Below are positions 33,906-45,460 of a stretch of DNA of 64,000 nt, one piece after another. The stretch is from Dipteris shenzhenensis. Its lineage: Eukaryota; Polypodiophyta; Polypodiopsida; Gleicheniales. How positions within the stretch are numbered: the first letter of the stretch is position 1; every line of letters starts with the position of its first letter. The notes beneath the pieces were generated by a model, which worked only from the letters and a program-made list of their open reading frames with translations, was not told the DNA's origin and made no database searches. The stretch is taken from NCBI GenBank assembly GCA_047967505.1, contig CM106541.1; one strand, 5' to 3'. The position numbers and the translations under genes were made by a program.

Positions 33906-34075
33906 TGTGGGGGTTAAAGGTCACTGTGCCTTAACCCCAGTTATGTACAATACTCAAACACATATATAAATGAATGAAAAAGAAGATTAGGGTGGTACTG
34001 CACCCACCAAACTTGTGTGGCTCTCTGTCTCTCTCTCTCCTTCTTCCATTCTTGCTTCCGTTGAGAGCACTCTCA
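33906..34075 (+). repeat. 3' LTR of element B
   Basis: 170 bp, identical by eye to 28181-28350, preceded by the polypurine tract at 33895-33905 and followed by the second GCATG. Confidence 0.97.
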
Positions 34076-34324
34076 GCATGTTCTAGAGGATTTTCTTTTG
34101 TTAGATTTCTTTGAGATTTATCCAACAGTGATACTGCATGACACTCTTTGGTAGATTTATCATGAGGAAGATGTAGCACAATCAATAAGAAACTTGGTCA
34201 TTCCTCGATCAAGCAGCCCATAAGATAGTGGTCTTAATGCACTGACAATGGACCCCTTGCTTGTGGACATGCAATTGTTTGATAAATTCTCTTGTAAGGG
34301 AATCATCTATATGATCTTGCATTG

Positions 34325-34515
34325 GTTGACTTTCCATCCAATGTAAAGAATTCCCTCAATCAATCATTGCTACTTACACAGATTGACTATCAACCATGTA
34401 AAGACTTTCCCCAATCAATGATCATTACCCACATAGATTGACTATCAACCATGTCAATACTTTCTCCGATCAATTATCCCTACCCGTGCAGATTGATTAT
34501 CAACCATGAAATCAA
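34325..34515. repeat. Minisatellite, 55-bp unit
   Basis: GATTGACTATCAACCATGT-type units start near 34325, 34381, 34436 and 34491, each followed by a variable CTTTCCCCAATCAAT segment. Confidence 0.85.
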
Positions 34516-36084
34516 GCATTCAACGGCATTTTTGCATGCCATGTCATTTTAGCATGTGGCTTTATTTTATATCTTGGGACATGATGAAGCTAGATTAAGC
34601 CACTCTAATCTAGATTTGATACTTGATCAAGGTGACCACACTTTATCAAGACAATCTGAGAATATGGAATCTTCATCAACAATTGTCATTCGAATAATTC
34701 AAGTTTAACCTACCAACATTTGTGGTAAACAACATCAAACTAAGTTGCTCATGCAATTCCATCTATAATTGAAGGTTTTTTTGCAAAATTTTATCAAGGC
34801 TAATCAACATTAAAGTACGTCCATAGAAGTTTATAGCCATTTAGGTATTCTATTGAGAAAAAACAAGCATTTTACTCAATTGTTACTTGAGGTATTACAG
34901 AGGAAGGATTTAGAGCTCTTGATGAAGTCCCTGAGTGTCAAACTTGCCTATTGGACTCAGGATCAAAATGCTATGGTGGAGATTTGGGCATTGTAAGCTT
35001 TTTTGGTCCCGTTCTCTAAGGGATAAGGCATGTGTTATTGTGTAGTTTCGAATGGTTTACCTTAGAACAAGGCTTGTCATATCTTAAGGACCAAATTTTC
35101 TTTGGATCAAAACATGTCTCAGACACTTTTTTGCATTTGGAAAAGAAAAATGAGAATTGTATTTCAAGATAAAAGATGAAATCGGGATGGCAAAAGAGCT
35201 ATTTGAGGAAATATCACCAAAGTAGTCTTTTGCACATCAATTAGTCATGGTTCTATGATTCAACGTTGATGTCAGTGGGCCTAGATTAATTCCAATATTC
35301 CAAACCCAAGTCATTGGTGGTATCGTAGCGTGATGATTCAACAAAAATAACACTTTGTTTATGCTACAGTTGAGAGGAACACTCACAATGCACATGCCAA
35401 CCCTCTGGGTCATAGTTTCCTATCACTTATGATAGGCTAAATAGTCAATGATGGAATGAGCATGAGAGCATCTTGCCAATCGATAGTACTTCTACAGTAT
35501 GTATCTCCATGAGACTTGTCTATAGGGTGCATTTATTTTCTACTAGCCTATGCATGCAAGTACTAAAGGCTCTATCCATGCAATTTGAGAAGTGGCATGC
35601 TTGCCCATCTTCGATGGTATGAGCATGAAAAAGAAGTAGAATCATCGCTCAATCATGGCTATGATTGTGAAAAAGTCAAAGAAGTGGTTGGTATTCTATT
35701 AGCAAATGTGCTTGTGTTTGGGGTTTGAAGATGAGGATAGCTTTCAAAACCTGAACAGTGCAGAAAACATAAACGTGAATAGTAAAGAAAATACAGCTTG
35801 AAATGTTTGAGCCCCACTTTGAAAACTTGAACAATAAAGAAAACATCGTTTGAATCAGTGATGCACCAAACTAAAGAGGCCAATTGGCAGGATGTCTATA
35901 GTCACCTTCATTTGGAGACCCATCATACAATGGATTTTCCCACGTACTTAGCAGAAATTTAAAAGTTTCCATTAATTCCATGTAATTAATGATGTGGAAT
36001 GAGTGAAAAGAATGGCTAGTTCACCACCAATCATGGAGTTTAATGTCTTAAATCATCTTGAGAAGAGAGTTTGCATGCTCTCGT

Positions 36085-36188
36085 CACCTCTTACCTCTCT
36101 CATAGTAACTCCAAACTCTATTGGAACTCCACCTCATCACTTTTACCTCTCTCACGATAACTTAAAACTCTGTTGGAACTTCATCTTC
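36085..36188. repeat. Two-copy tandem repeat, 52-bp unit
   Basis: TTACCTCTCTCA...CTCTATTGGAACTCCA near 36091 recurs in diverged form near 36143. Confidence 0.8.
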
Positions 36189-37158
36189 CACATCTTTTTC
36201 CACAAATTTGTGTTACCTTTGTGTGACCTTCCATTTTCTTTGTCTTCAAAGAGATCCCCATCAATGCATTCCCTTAGCTTCTTAAGGACGTCGATAGGGG
36301 ATTTAGGGGGTCAAACCATAATAATCACTTGAAGTTCAACTATCCTTTGGTTGATTACTAGTGATATAGCTAGTCCATATTTAAGTGATAAGTATGTAGA
36401 AAAGTTGTACTTTATCCTTTGTGATATGAAGAGCCACTTATCAAAGGTTGTACCCTTCAAATTCTAAACTATATGTTTTTGAGGATTTGGAATGTGGTTC
36501 TCAATCAAGTCTTAAGGCAAGAGAGATTGAGAGTTATGTTACAAGAATTATCTGATAATGAATGAATGATACTATTATATGTAGTTCATATTCTCTATTT
36601 ATGAAATGTTTCCATTGTATTTTTGCATTGCATAAAATGTAAGAAATGAATAAGCGTTGATTTTTTTTCCATATCAGTGAGAGGGATTGCCCTATCTATT
36701 TCATTATGAAATGACCAACAATTCCATAGTTTCTATTCTGGAACCTCCTTACATCATAAAGCATTTATTATAATATTCTAGTATCTTTCTAGCCCATACA
36801 ACCCCCTTGACACTAGCAATCCTGCAATTTTGAGGGCTTTTGAATTTTGTTGTACCCTTATGGAATTTCCTTGATCTGGATATATTCACCAATCTTGAGT
36901 GCCAATGTGAAATCATATTGATCTTGAATAAATCTTCACCAAGACAAGTTGTCTCCTCTCCACTCAATTGTGTAGAGGCCTCTTGTTCCTCATATTCATC
37001 AATTATGGGGTCATCACAAGTCACCATGCAATCTAGTACTGACCAACAGATGAGGCATTTTTGTTCTTAATTCATGATTGACTTTCCATTTTATTAGTCT
37101 CTTTGGAGGTTTTAGCCTATTCGCCATCAATTTCAAAGCCTCACTTTTAACAAAGAAA

Positions 37159-37986
37159 ATGGAATTTTGGAGCATGCAATTTTTAAACATGAGAAAGAGG
37201 CACGTGGTTTTCAATGATAAAGACAAGGTATACTACAATATCAAAGGACCTAAAAAGCGTGTCCATGTGCCAAGCTCTATCACTTCAAATGTGGATGATT
37301 TCAATGTACTCAATTATAGAAGTGACATCTTATCTGGAGTGGATGAGTTCATTGGTTCCGAGAAACAAAATGATTTTAGAAGCGAAGCCTTATCTGGGGT
37401 GGATGAATTCTTGCACAGTGAGAAGGGCAAAGGTTTCAATAGCGATGCCTTGTCAAGTGTGGATGAGTTCATGCATATTAACAAACCTGGTGTCAATCAA
37501 GCTTGTGGATTTGTGAAAGCCATGCAAGATGTCCCAATGAGCGATGTTCTCTCAGGAGTGGAAGAGTTTCAAGGTTCTCAATACTCTCGTAGAATATTGA
37601 ATTCATTGAATGGTCCTAAGAGTATGTTAAAAATGAGGATGAGATCAACAGAGGATTATTCAATATTTAACTTTGATTTTGATATGGCCAAGGATGCAAC
37701 GACCAATCATGGATGCTTGGTTACAAACAAATGTGAGGAGAAGAAGTGCATAAATACAGATAACAACGTGCACGAGGAACGAAAATGGTCATACATATGC
37801 ATGAAGAGAAAGCGAATCCAGGCAGATCCACAAAAGCAACCAAAGAGGAAGAGAGTAATGAAGGAGGAGAACATGTTAAATGCATTGGGATATCTATGTT
37901 ACAAGCGAAGATGTATGCGCTTCATTGATCTTGCCGACATCAGGGAATGTAGAGGACACGTGTGGCAAATTCCACAATTTTTTTGA
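37159..37986 (+). CDS. Unrecognised protein with SGVDEF repeats and basic nuclear-type tract
   Basis: The first ATG after the upstream in-frame stop (37075) is at 37159 (MEFWSMQFLNMRKR), giving 275 residues; the frame is open from 37078. I do not recognise the family. Four short repeats, SDILSGVDEF, SEALSGVDEF, SDALSSVDEF and SDVLSGVEEF, begin at about residues 55, 75, 95 and 128, the first three exactly 20 residues apart. Across the repeats codons differ mostly synonymously (TTA/TTG/CTC for Leu, TCT/TCA for Ser, GAG/GAA for Glu), which suggests selection on the protein. Near the C-terminus KRKRIQADPQKQPKRKR looks like a bipartite nuclear localisation signal, followed by Cys-containing basic sequence. 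It may be one exon of a host gene or a captured fragment. No splice sites, promoter or homology could be established. Confidence 0.5.
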   Translation: MEFWSMQFLNMRKRHVVFNDKDKVYYNIKGPKKRVHVPSSITSNVDDFNVLNYRSDILSGVDEFIGSEKQNDFRSEALSGVDEFLHSEKGKGFNSDALSSVDEFMHINKPGVNQACGFVKAMQDVPMSDVLSGVEEFQGSQYSRRILNSLNGPKSMLKMRMRSTEDYSIFNFDFDMAKDATTNHGCLVTNKCEEKKCINTDNNVHEERKWSYICMKRKRIQADPQKQPKRKRVMKEENMLNALGYLCYKRRCMRFIDLADIRECRGHVWQIPQFF

Positions 37987-38999
37987 CGAAAGAATAATAG
38001 AAAACTTCTATGTTGCAGTGCATCACAACCAACAAGTAGAAGCTTTCACTATAGAAAACTATAGGATGATACATATTTGGGTCATGGTACTAGGCTTAAT
38101 AGCATGCTATTATCGACACGTTGCTATGAACATGAATAAATCACTACTAGAGTCTGGTGGAACTAGAATGGGAACTAGAATGATGGAATAGGTCACTACT
38201 ATCGTCTGGAGGAACAAAAATGGGTGATTTTCTAGCATTTTTTTGAGCTCTTTGAAAGATCAATCCTATTCCTTTCCCCATTTGAGATCCTCATTATTCC
38301 TAAAATTTTAGGTAGCATAATCTCTAATAAATTGACCATAATATCCCACTCCTCGTTTGTAATTGGGGCATGCCACATGGGGTGGGTAACTCCCTTATCC
38401 TCTTGACCTTCTCATGATTTCCCTATAGCTAATAGGATCCCCCAAAAGCACACAATAAGGAACACTAAACATGCATTTTGTAGGAATTGGTGCAAAAACA
38501 ATTATATCAGACCTTTGTTGTGACTCCAAGGAGTAGTATCCAAATTCAAGTCATTCATGAAGATTTAAATTGTCAGAAAGTCAATTTTCAAAAGAATGTT
38601 AATGAAACTTTGGTAGGTTCTTGGACCATTTCACAACCCAAAAGGCAACATGGCTCCCAAAAACTCCAAACATAGATACAAACATGAAACTGTATGTGGT
38701 AAATGTTTTTTCTCAAATTACATGTGGAAATTCACAAAGAGTTTCAATCCTCTATTATAGCACTACCTCTAATGAGGTAGTGCTAAAAAAGGATTTTCAA
38801 CCTCCATTTTGATGAACAACATCAAAATGGAGGATAACTTTACTCAAAGTTTCAAATTAAAGCACTTTCACACCATATATCTCATTAAGGACATCTTTAA
38901 ATACTTTCATTAGTTCCCCAAAATTCTTTTTATTAATACTATATAGACAGGTCAACAAGGCTTTTACGTATTGATAAAGCTCAACTTCAGGATTCTACC
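37987..38999. other. Intergenic, no supported gene
   Basis: AT-rich DNA. A small inverted repeat around TAGCACTACCTC / GAGGTAGTGCTA lies at 38758-38786. CCTCCATTTTGATG and CATCAAAATGGAGG near 38801-38833 form another. No coding motif is seen. Confidence 0.5.
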
Positions 39000-39440
39000 T
39001 TTAACATGATAAGTGAGGTTTGACAACAAAATCCAAGCTTTAGCTCAATGTTGGATAGCGAGTCCAAGCTTCAACTCAATGTCAGAGCTTTAGCTCAATG
39101 TTGGTCATTGAGTTGAAGCTTGAACTCATTGTTGAACATCAAATTAAGCCTAACTTCAATGTTCAACATCAAGTTCAAGCTACAACTTGATGTTGAACAT
39201 CAAGTTAAAGGTTTGACTCGATATCCAACATATATTTGAAGCTTGAACTCAATGTCTGAAGCTCTAACTTTGACATCAGGTTGAATCTTCAACTCAATGT
39301 TCGACGTTAAATTGATGTTGAGCATTAAGCTAAAGCTTCAACTCCATGTCCAATCTTAAGCTGAAGCTTGGACTCGATGTCTGACATTAAGATCAAGCCT
39401 AAAGTTGATGTTGGACATGAAGTTGAACGTAAACTTGAGT
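39000..39440. repeat. Palindrome-rich degenerate minisatellite
   Basis: Words such as AAGCTTCAACTCAATG, TTGAACATCAAGTT and TTGATGTTGAACATCAAG recur every 30-36 bp with heavy drift. Units contain AAGCTT and complementary AACTTGATGTT/AACATCAAGTT blocks, so single strands could fold into successive hairpins. Confidence 0.75.
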
Positions 39441-39571
39441 TTCACAAGGTCCAATTATACTTTTTACTTACTGGGAACACTCATGATCATATTGACCAAA
39501 TGGTAGGAACATCACCTTGTTGAGCTCCCTATACTCTTAAGTAATTAGCTCTTATTAGGGGCCAACACAAC
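39441..39571 (-). pseudogene. Ty3/gypsy G1: RT fragment downstream of element C
   Basis: On the minus strand, after joining across element C and counting its TSD once, the G1 frame reads EWCSLVVLAPNKS, matching the gypsy RT pattern EWVSPVVLVPKKN. After a frame change, LRVYRELNKV matches LRVCVDYRELNKV. Beyond about 39500 homology fades. This piece is the 3' part of an old gypsy RT gene split by C. Confidence 0.6.
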
Positions 39572-39736
39572 TGTGGGGGTTAAAGGTCACTGTGCCTTAA
39601 CCCCGGTTATGTACAATACTCAAATACATATATAAATGAATGAAAAAGAAGATTAGGGTGGTTCTGCACCCACCAAAACTTGTGTGGCTCTCTGTCTCTC
39701 TCTCTCCTTCTTCCATTCTTGCTTCCGTTGAGAGCA
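39572..39736 (+). repeat. Outer 5' LTR of element C, 3'-truncated
   Basis: Begins TGTGGGGG next to the ACAAC duplication and runs to GAGAGCA, lacking only the final CTCTCA and joining directly to the next LTR. It carries CAAATACAT, where the inner copy has CAAACACAT, and CCCCGG instead of CCCTGG. Confidence 0.93.
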
Positions 39737-39905
39737 GGGGTTAAAGGTCACTGTGCCTTAACCCTGGTTATGTACAATACTCAAACACATATATAAATGA
39801 ATGAAAAAGAAGATTAGGGTGGTTCTGCACCCACCAAAACTTGTGTGGCTCTCTGTCTCTCTCTCTCTCCTTCTTCCATTCTTGCTTCCGTTGAGAGCAC
39901 TCTCA
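39737..39905 (+). repeat. Inner 5' LTR of element C, 5'-truncated
   Basis: Starts at GGGGTTAAAGG, lacking the first bases of a standard LTR, and ends normally in CTCTCA next to the primer site. It shares CCCTGG and CAAAACTTG with the 3' LTR (45287-45455), differing by two substitutions and a 4-base CT-repeat length change. Confidence 0.93.
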
Positions 39906-41344
39906 ACTGGTATCAGAGCCCGGGTGATCTAGCTGAGCGTGCGTGAATGCTTGAAGCTCAGCAGCTCTGTGGGAGGAAGGAGAAGCTCTGTGGGAAGCTT
40001 TGTGGATAACTTTACTTGCATCCGAGTGTGCAGAGACCTTGGAGGAACCTTTGGAAAAGTCACTTTGGCTTTGCGAAGTGGTTTTGAGAGCCTGTTAAGA
40101 GCTTTCAAAAAAAAAAGTCGTTTTTTAAGCTTTTCCCTGTTCCGTTCGATGACAGAGACTCCATATTGACTTGTAGAGGAAACTATTGCTTGCTTTTGGT
40201 GTCCACTTCACTTCAGGAGCTTGGAAACACCTTCATTCTTGAATCTGGGATCATTTCATTGGATTTCTGACTCACTGTGTCAGTTCTTGCGTTTTTTGCC
40301 CGGGTGTTGGAACTCAAGTTTGGAGCAACCATTTGCAGATCTGTCAGTTCCAGTGGACTCAGGAGGTCCTAAAACTTCTATGCTACTCATCATTCGCACT
40401 CCGGTGGAGTTTACAAACAGCTCTGTTTCAAAAAACGTTTTTCAGCCCGTGTGTTGGACCCAGTGATTGAGACCACGGTTTCCAAAACCGTCTGTCCCAT
40501 TGCGTTCCGGATGCCCAAAAACCCCTACCTGTCAGTTCTTGTGCGATTCGGTGGAGGATTTTCAGAGTTATAGATCTCTGTGTATTCAATTTCGTCTCTC
40601 TATTATGCATTTTTCATACTAAGGTTTTGAAACCTTAGATTTATGCCACATGGTAGTGGATAAGTGTTGACTCCCATTTCTCACTCATCAGTTGGGATTT
40701 TGGAGTTCTAGCAGAAGAGAGATATTTGTAGATTTTCTTGCTGATTCCGATTATGCAATGGCGCCCATGTTTTGAGGCATCTCAGGTTTTATTTTCAGTA
40801 GCGCTCATTACCGTAGGACTATGATTTCTTGAGCATACCTTATGCAGATCACTCTGGTTGTAGTTTGAGCAGTGTGCGCTCATTCGTGGTATGCATTGGG
40901 TTGCAATGGATGATTTATAGGCCATTTGGATGCATTGCGGTCCTTGTTGGATGCGCTGATAGGCCCAAATTGCCTTGTGGGATGCTATTTCTATGGACGC
41001 TTTGCACATGGATGCTATTTTAAGCTGAGGGACAGCTTTGACACATTGCAGGTGATGCACTGATAGTGCTATGCTCTCTTGGATGAGATATTATTGATGC
41101 ATATACCAGTGGACGGTGTTTATGCTTGAGTCATTTAGCACTTATTGGCATTTTCTTTTGGGCTAGATTTGCTCATATGGATGCATAGTATATGCACATG
41201 ACTCAGATGCATCTTTTGATGCTTTGAGCTTTGAATTTTGGTGATATTTCACTCTATTGTGGCATACACATTTGGGTGCACCTAGTATTTGGTGTGATTC
41301 TCTCTTGCAGGCACTAGCATTTGGGATTTTGTTTCATTTGCATC
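39906..41344 (+). other. Leader of element C with primer site
   Basis: 1439 bp, the same length as in A and B. Primer site TGGTATCAGAGC at 39908-39919. The CTAAGGTTT/AAACCTTAG hairpin is kept near 40620-40640. Confidence 0.75.
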
Positions 41345-44300
41345 ATGGCATCCTCTTCCACGTCTGAAAAGGAGTTTTTCAGCATTAAAAAGTTTGATGG
41401 GACAAACTTTTCTTTGTGGAAAGAACAAATAAGGGATGTGTTTATTCAAAAGAAGCAGATTAAACCCTTGGCAGGGATTGAAGCTAAGCCTGCAAATATG
41501 TCTGAGGATGATTGGAATGAGTTGGATGCATTAGCAAAGTCCACTATTAGACTTCATCTTGCAGAGTCAGTTTATTTCACAGTAGTAAATGAGCAGACTA
41601 CGGAAGATTTGTGGAAGAAACTGTGTGCCACTTATGAGAAGGAAACTGCCTCTAATAAAGTTTACCTCATGAAGAGGTTGTTTGAGCTGCAGATGAAGGA
41701 AGGGGTCTCCATTGCTTCTCACTTGAATGAATTCAATATTATTTTCAGCCAGCTTCAGACTCAGAAAATGAATTTTGATGCGGAGACTAAGGCAATATTT
41801 CTCTTATGTTCATTGCCATCCTCATGGGATACCTTCCGTACAGTTGTCAGTAACTCTGCACCTGGTGGAGTACTGAAATTTGATGATGTTGTGGGTAGCT
41901 TGTTGGCCGAGGAGATTAGACGGAAGTCTATGGATGGCAACAAGCAGGATGCAGCCTTAAATGTGTAAAGGGGCAGATCATAGTTCAAGGGGAAGTCCCA
42001 AGAAAGAGGGAAGTCTCGTAGCAAATCCAGGGCACGATACATTGAGTGTTACCACTGTGGCAAGAAGGGCCATATGAAAAAGGATTGCTACAAGCTGAAA
42101 AGAGAGCAAAAGGATAAGAAAAAGAATGCAAATTGGGGTGCAAATCAAAAGGAAGAGAGTCCAAGGGAGGACAAAGGAAAAGTGAAGATCGAGGAGATTA
42201 ATGCAATCACACATGATGGTGACAATGACATTCTCTTCATGTCTCTAGTTTATCTGCAGAGTTGCTTACCACTTCAGAGGATGCATATTCCCAGGATTGG
42301 ATTTTGGATTCTGGTGCTTCATTCCATGTTACTCCCCATAGGGAATGGTTCTCCACTTATGACAGTGGAAAGACAGGTTGTGTGCATCTTGGAAATGACT
42401 ATGCATGTGACATAGTGGGAGCAGGTGACATAAAGTTTTCTTTTGCAAATGGGTCTGCATTTGTTTTGAAACATGTGAGACATGTGCCTAAGCTGACCAA
42501 GAGTCTTATTTCAGTGGGTCAGCTAGATGATGCTGGTTTTCACACCACTTTTGGCTTTCAGAGTTGAAAAATTCAAAAGGGCTCTATGCTTTTGGCCAGG
42601 GGTGCCAAGTGTGGGACTTTGTATCCCTTACATGTATCAGGGGTATTTGATCATGTTGTTGTAATAACCGAGCAGCCAAGCACTTCTTTATGGCATCGCA
42701 GGTTGGGGCACATGAGCCAGAATGGAATGAAACTCTTATGCCGTTTGGGTTATGTACCGCATTTGAGTTTCTCTGATTTTGAATTTTGTGAGCATTGTCT
42801 CTATGGGAAGCAGACTAAATCAGCCCATAAAAGAAGGGGAAAGAAAGAGTTTGAAATGCTTGATTTGGTGCATTCAGACGTATGTGGTCCCATGCCTACG
42901 CGGTCATTAGGCGGGGCTGAATACTATGTGACATTCATTGATGATGCAACTAGGAAAGTGTGGGCTTATGCTATAGCTCGGAAGAGTGATGTGTTCCAGG
43001 TATTTCAGAAATGGCTGGCCTTGGTTGAGAATCAGCCAGGTAGAATGCTTAAATGCCTACGGACTGCTGACAATGGTGGAGAGTATCTCTCTCATGACTT
43101 TCAACATTTCTGTGATACACGTGGGATTAAGAGGGAGCTCACATCCCCTCGTACTCCAGAGCAAAATCCAGTTGTAGAAAAGATGAACCGTACCATTCAA
43201 GAAAGGTTGCAATGCATGCTTTCCAATGCAAGTCTTTCTGGTGGTTTTTGGGCTGAGGCAATGAAGACTGCAGTGCATGTGATCAATAGATCACCTAGTA
43301 AGAGTTTGGATGGTGGTATTCCTGAAGAGGCATGAAGTGGCAAGAAGCCCTCTTACTCTCATTTGCATATATTTGGGTGTGAGGCATATGCACATGTGCC
43401 AAAAGAGCTTCGAAAGAAGCTAGATCCTAAGTCTAGGAAATGCATCTTTCTGGGTTATGGTGAAAGTGGAGAGATGGGCTATCGTCTCTGGGATCCAGAA
43501 GCAAAGAAGATCATACGCAGCCATGATGTGGTCTTCAATGAGAAGAAGATGCATAAGGCACCCATGAGGGATGTGGAAATGAGGAGAATCACTTTCCAGG
43601 ATGTGAATCCACCTGCATATATTGATAGACAGCAAGCTGTCCATGCACCAAATGTGCAAGAAATGGTACCACCAAGTACTCCTACAGGTATACAATCAAG
43701 GGTAGATGATGGATTGAGGATCAATGCAAGTGGGAGTATGCTATGCAATCAGAGATGAGTTCACTTATGAAGAATAAGACTTGGGACTTGGTTTCTTTGC
43801 CACATGGAAAGAAAGCATTGCCATGTAAATGGGTCTACAAAATGAAGGTCATAGGTGTTGATGTGCCTAGGTACAAGGCCCGTTTGGTTGCTAAAGGGTT
43901 CAAGCAAGAGAAGGGTGTGGACTTTGATGAGATATTCTCTCTGGTTATGAAGATGACCACACTTAGATGCATGCTTGGACTAGTGGCATCAGAGGATATG
44001 GAGCTTATGCAGATGGATGTCAAGACAACTTTCTTGCATGGGGATTTGCATGAGGAAATTTACATGGTGCAGCCGGAAGGCTTTGAAGAAAAGGGCAAAG
44101 AGCATTTAGTTTGCAAGCTGAAAAAGAGTCTCTATGGTCTTAAGCAAGCACCTAGAGAATGGTATCAGAAGTTTGATGCTTTCATTCGGTCCCAGGGTCT
44201 TAGAAGGAGTGAAATTGATCACTGCCTCTACACTAAAAGGGCTAAGGATAGTAGCCTGATAATCCTGGCACTATATGTGGATGATATGCTATTGGCTAGC

Positions 44301-45233
44301 AAGAATACTTATGAGCTAGACGCATTAAAGGCCAAGTTGCATGAGGCCTTTGATATGAAGGATTTGGGATTTTTAGGTCATATTCTTGGTATGCGCATCA
44401 CGCGTGATCGGAGTAGGAAACTCCTTTGGCTTTCACAAAAAGAGTATGTTACAAAAGTATTGCAACATTTTAATATGGAGGGGGGGAAGGCAGTGAGTAC
44501 TCCATTGCCTCCATATGTGAAACTGAGTCATACAGATAGTCCCAAATCAGATGAGGAAAAGGCCATGATGGCCAAGGTTCCTTATGCATCAGCAGTTGGG
44601 AGTCTTATGTATGCTATGATAGCTACTAGACCAGATATTGCATTTGCAGTGGGAGTTGTTAGCCGCTATATGGCTAATCTAGGAAAGAGGCATTGGGAGG
44701 CAGTTAAGTGCATCATGAGGTACATGAAGGGTACCAAGGAGATGTGCATCTGCTTTGGTAAAGGAGACATGCGTGTACTTGGGTACACAGATTCAGACTA
44801 TGCAGGGCATGTGGATAGTAGGAGATCCACTTCTGGTTATGTGTTCACCTTTGCAGGTGGTGCAGTGTTATGGATGTCTCGTGCACAAAAGTGCATTGAT
44901 TTGTCTACCACAGAGGCTGAGTATGTTGCAGCCACAGAGGGTTGCAAGGAGGCTATATGGCTTGATCGGCTAGTGGGAGATTTGGGGATTCATACAGGTG
45001 TACCGACATTGCATAGTGATTCCATGAGTGCTATTCAGCTAGCACGGAATCCGGTCTTTCATGCAAAGACCAAACACATTGAGGTCAGGTACTATTTCAT
45101 CAGGGAGGTACTTGAGGACAAGCGCATAGAGCTTGTCAAGGTTCATACAGATGATAACCCTATAGATATGCTGACGAAGAGTCTACCTAGTCAGCGGTTT
45201 GAGTATTGTCGTGTATTGATGGGCATTGGATAG
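41345..45233 (+). pseudogene. Element C gag-pol polyprotein, multiply broken
   Basis: Same domain order as B, from ATG 41345 (MASSSTSEKEF) to MGIG. Lesions: TAA at 41966-41968 after AALNV (CAA in B), a 2-bp insertion near 42242, Trp to TGA at 42565-42567 and again at 43333-43335, an extra in-frame codon near 43071 (RTADNGG), and a deletion of about 181 bp at 43714 that removes the variable region between integrase and RT and shifts the frame. From 43743 the RT and RNase H are open for 496 codons with YVDDML, DSDYAGHVDSRR and KTKHIEVRYYFIREV. The RT active site survives, but the polyprotein cannot be made. Confidence 0.94.
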
Positions 45234-45286
45234 TATGCTCACTAGTTGTTCTCTCTTAAAGGCACATGGTCCTTTAAGTGGGAGGT

Positions 45287-45455
45287 TGTGGGGGTTAAAG
45301 GTCACTGTGCCTTAACCCTGGTTATGTACAATACTCAAACACATATATAAATGAATGAAAAAGAAGATCAGGGTGGTTCTACACCCACCAAAACTTGTGT
45401 GGCTCTCTGTCTCTCTCTCCTTCTTCCATTCTTGCTTCCGTTGAGAGCACTCTCA
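45287..45455 (+). repeat. 3' LTR of element C
   Basis: 169 bp, preceded by AAGTGGGAGGT and followed by ACAAC. It has a shortened CT tract compared with the inner 5' LTR. Confidence 0.95.
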
Positions 45456-45460
45456 ACAAC

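Larger units (their letters stand above)
28181..34075 (+). mobile_element. Complete copia retrotransposon B (plus), TSD GCATG
   Basis: Flanked by GCATG at 28176-28180 and 34076-34080. The 170-bp LTRs (28181-28350 and 33906-34075) read as identical, so insertion is very recent. Order: LTR, primer site TGGTATCAGAGC (28353-28364), 1439-bp leader, gag-pol 29790-33852, polypurine tract AAGTGGGAGGT (33895-33905), LTR. The structure is perfect, but the polyprotein has one nonsense codon and one 1-bp deletion. Confidence 0.97.
34081..37158. other. Intergenic region with short tandem repeats
   Basis: No supported gene apart from the frame that begins at 37159. Open frames at 35659-35883 (minus) and 36003-36332 are short and partly made of repeats. 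Confidence 0.5.
39572..45455 (+). mobile_element. Copia retrotransposon C (plus) with doubled 5' LTR, TSD ACAAC
   Basis: ACAAC at 39567-39571 and 45456-45460 flank the whole unit, so both tandem 5' LTRs (39572-39736 and 39737-39905) lie inside one integration. Then come the primer site (39908-39919), a 1439-bp leader, gag-pol remnant (41345-45233), polypurine tract (45276-45286) and 3' LTR (45287-45455). It sits in the RT region of gypsy element G1. Coding lesions are more numerous than in A or B. Confidence 0.95.

Noticed and set aside
34325-34515. Possible CRISPR-like array
   Set aside because: Units are contiguous and diverged with no unique spacers of constant length; the context is plant nuclear DNA.
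36003-36332. 109-codon open frame
   Set aside because: Largely formed by a 52-bp tandem repeat and low-complexity pyrimidine sequence.
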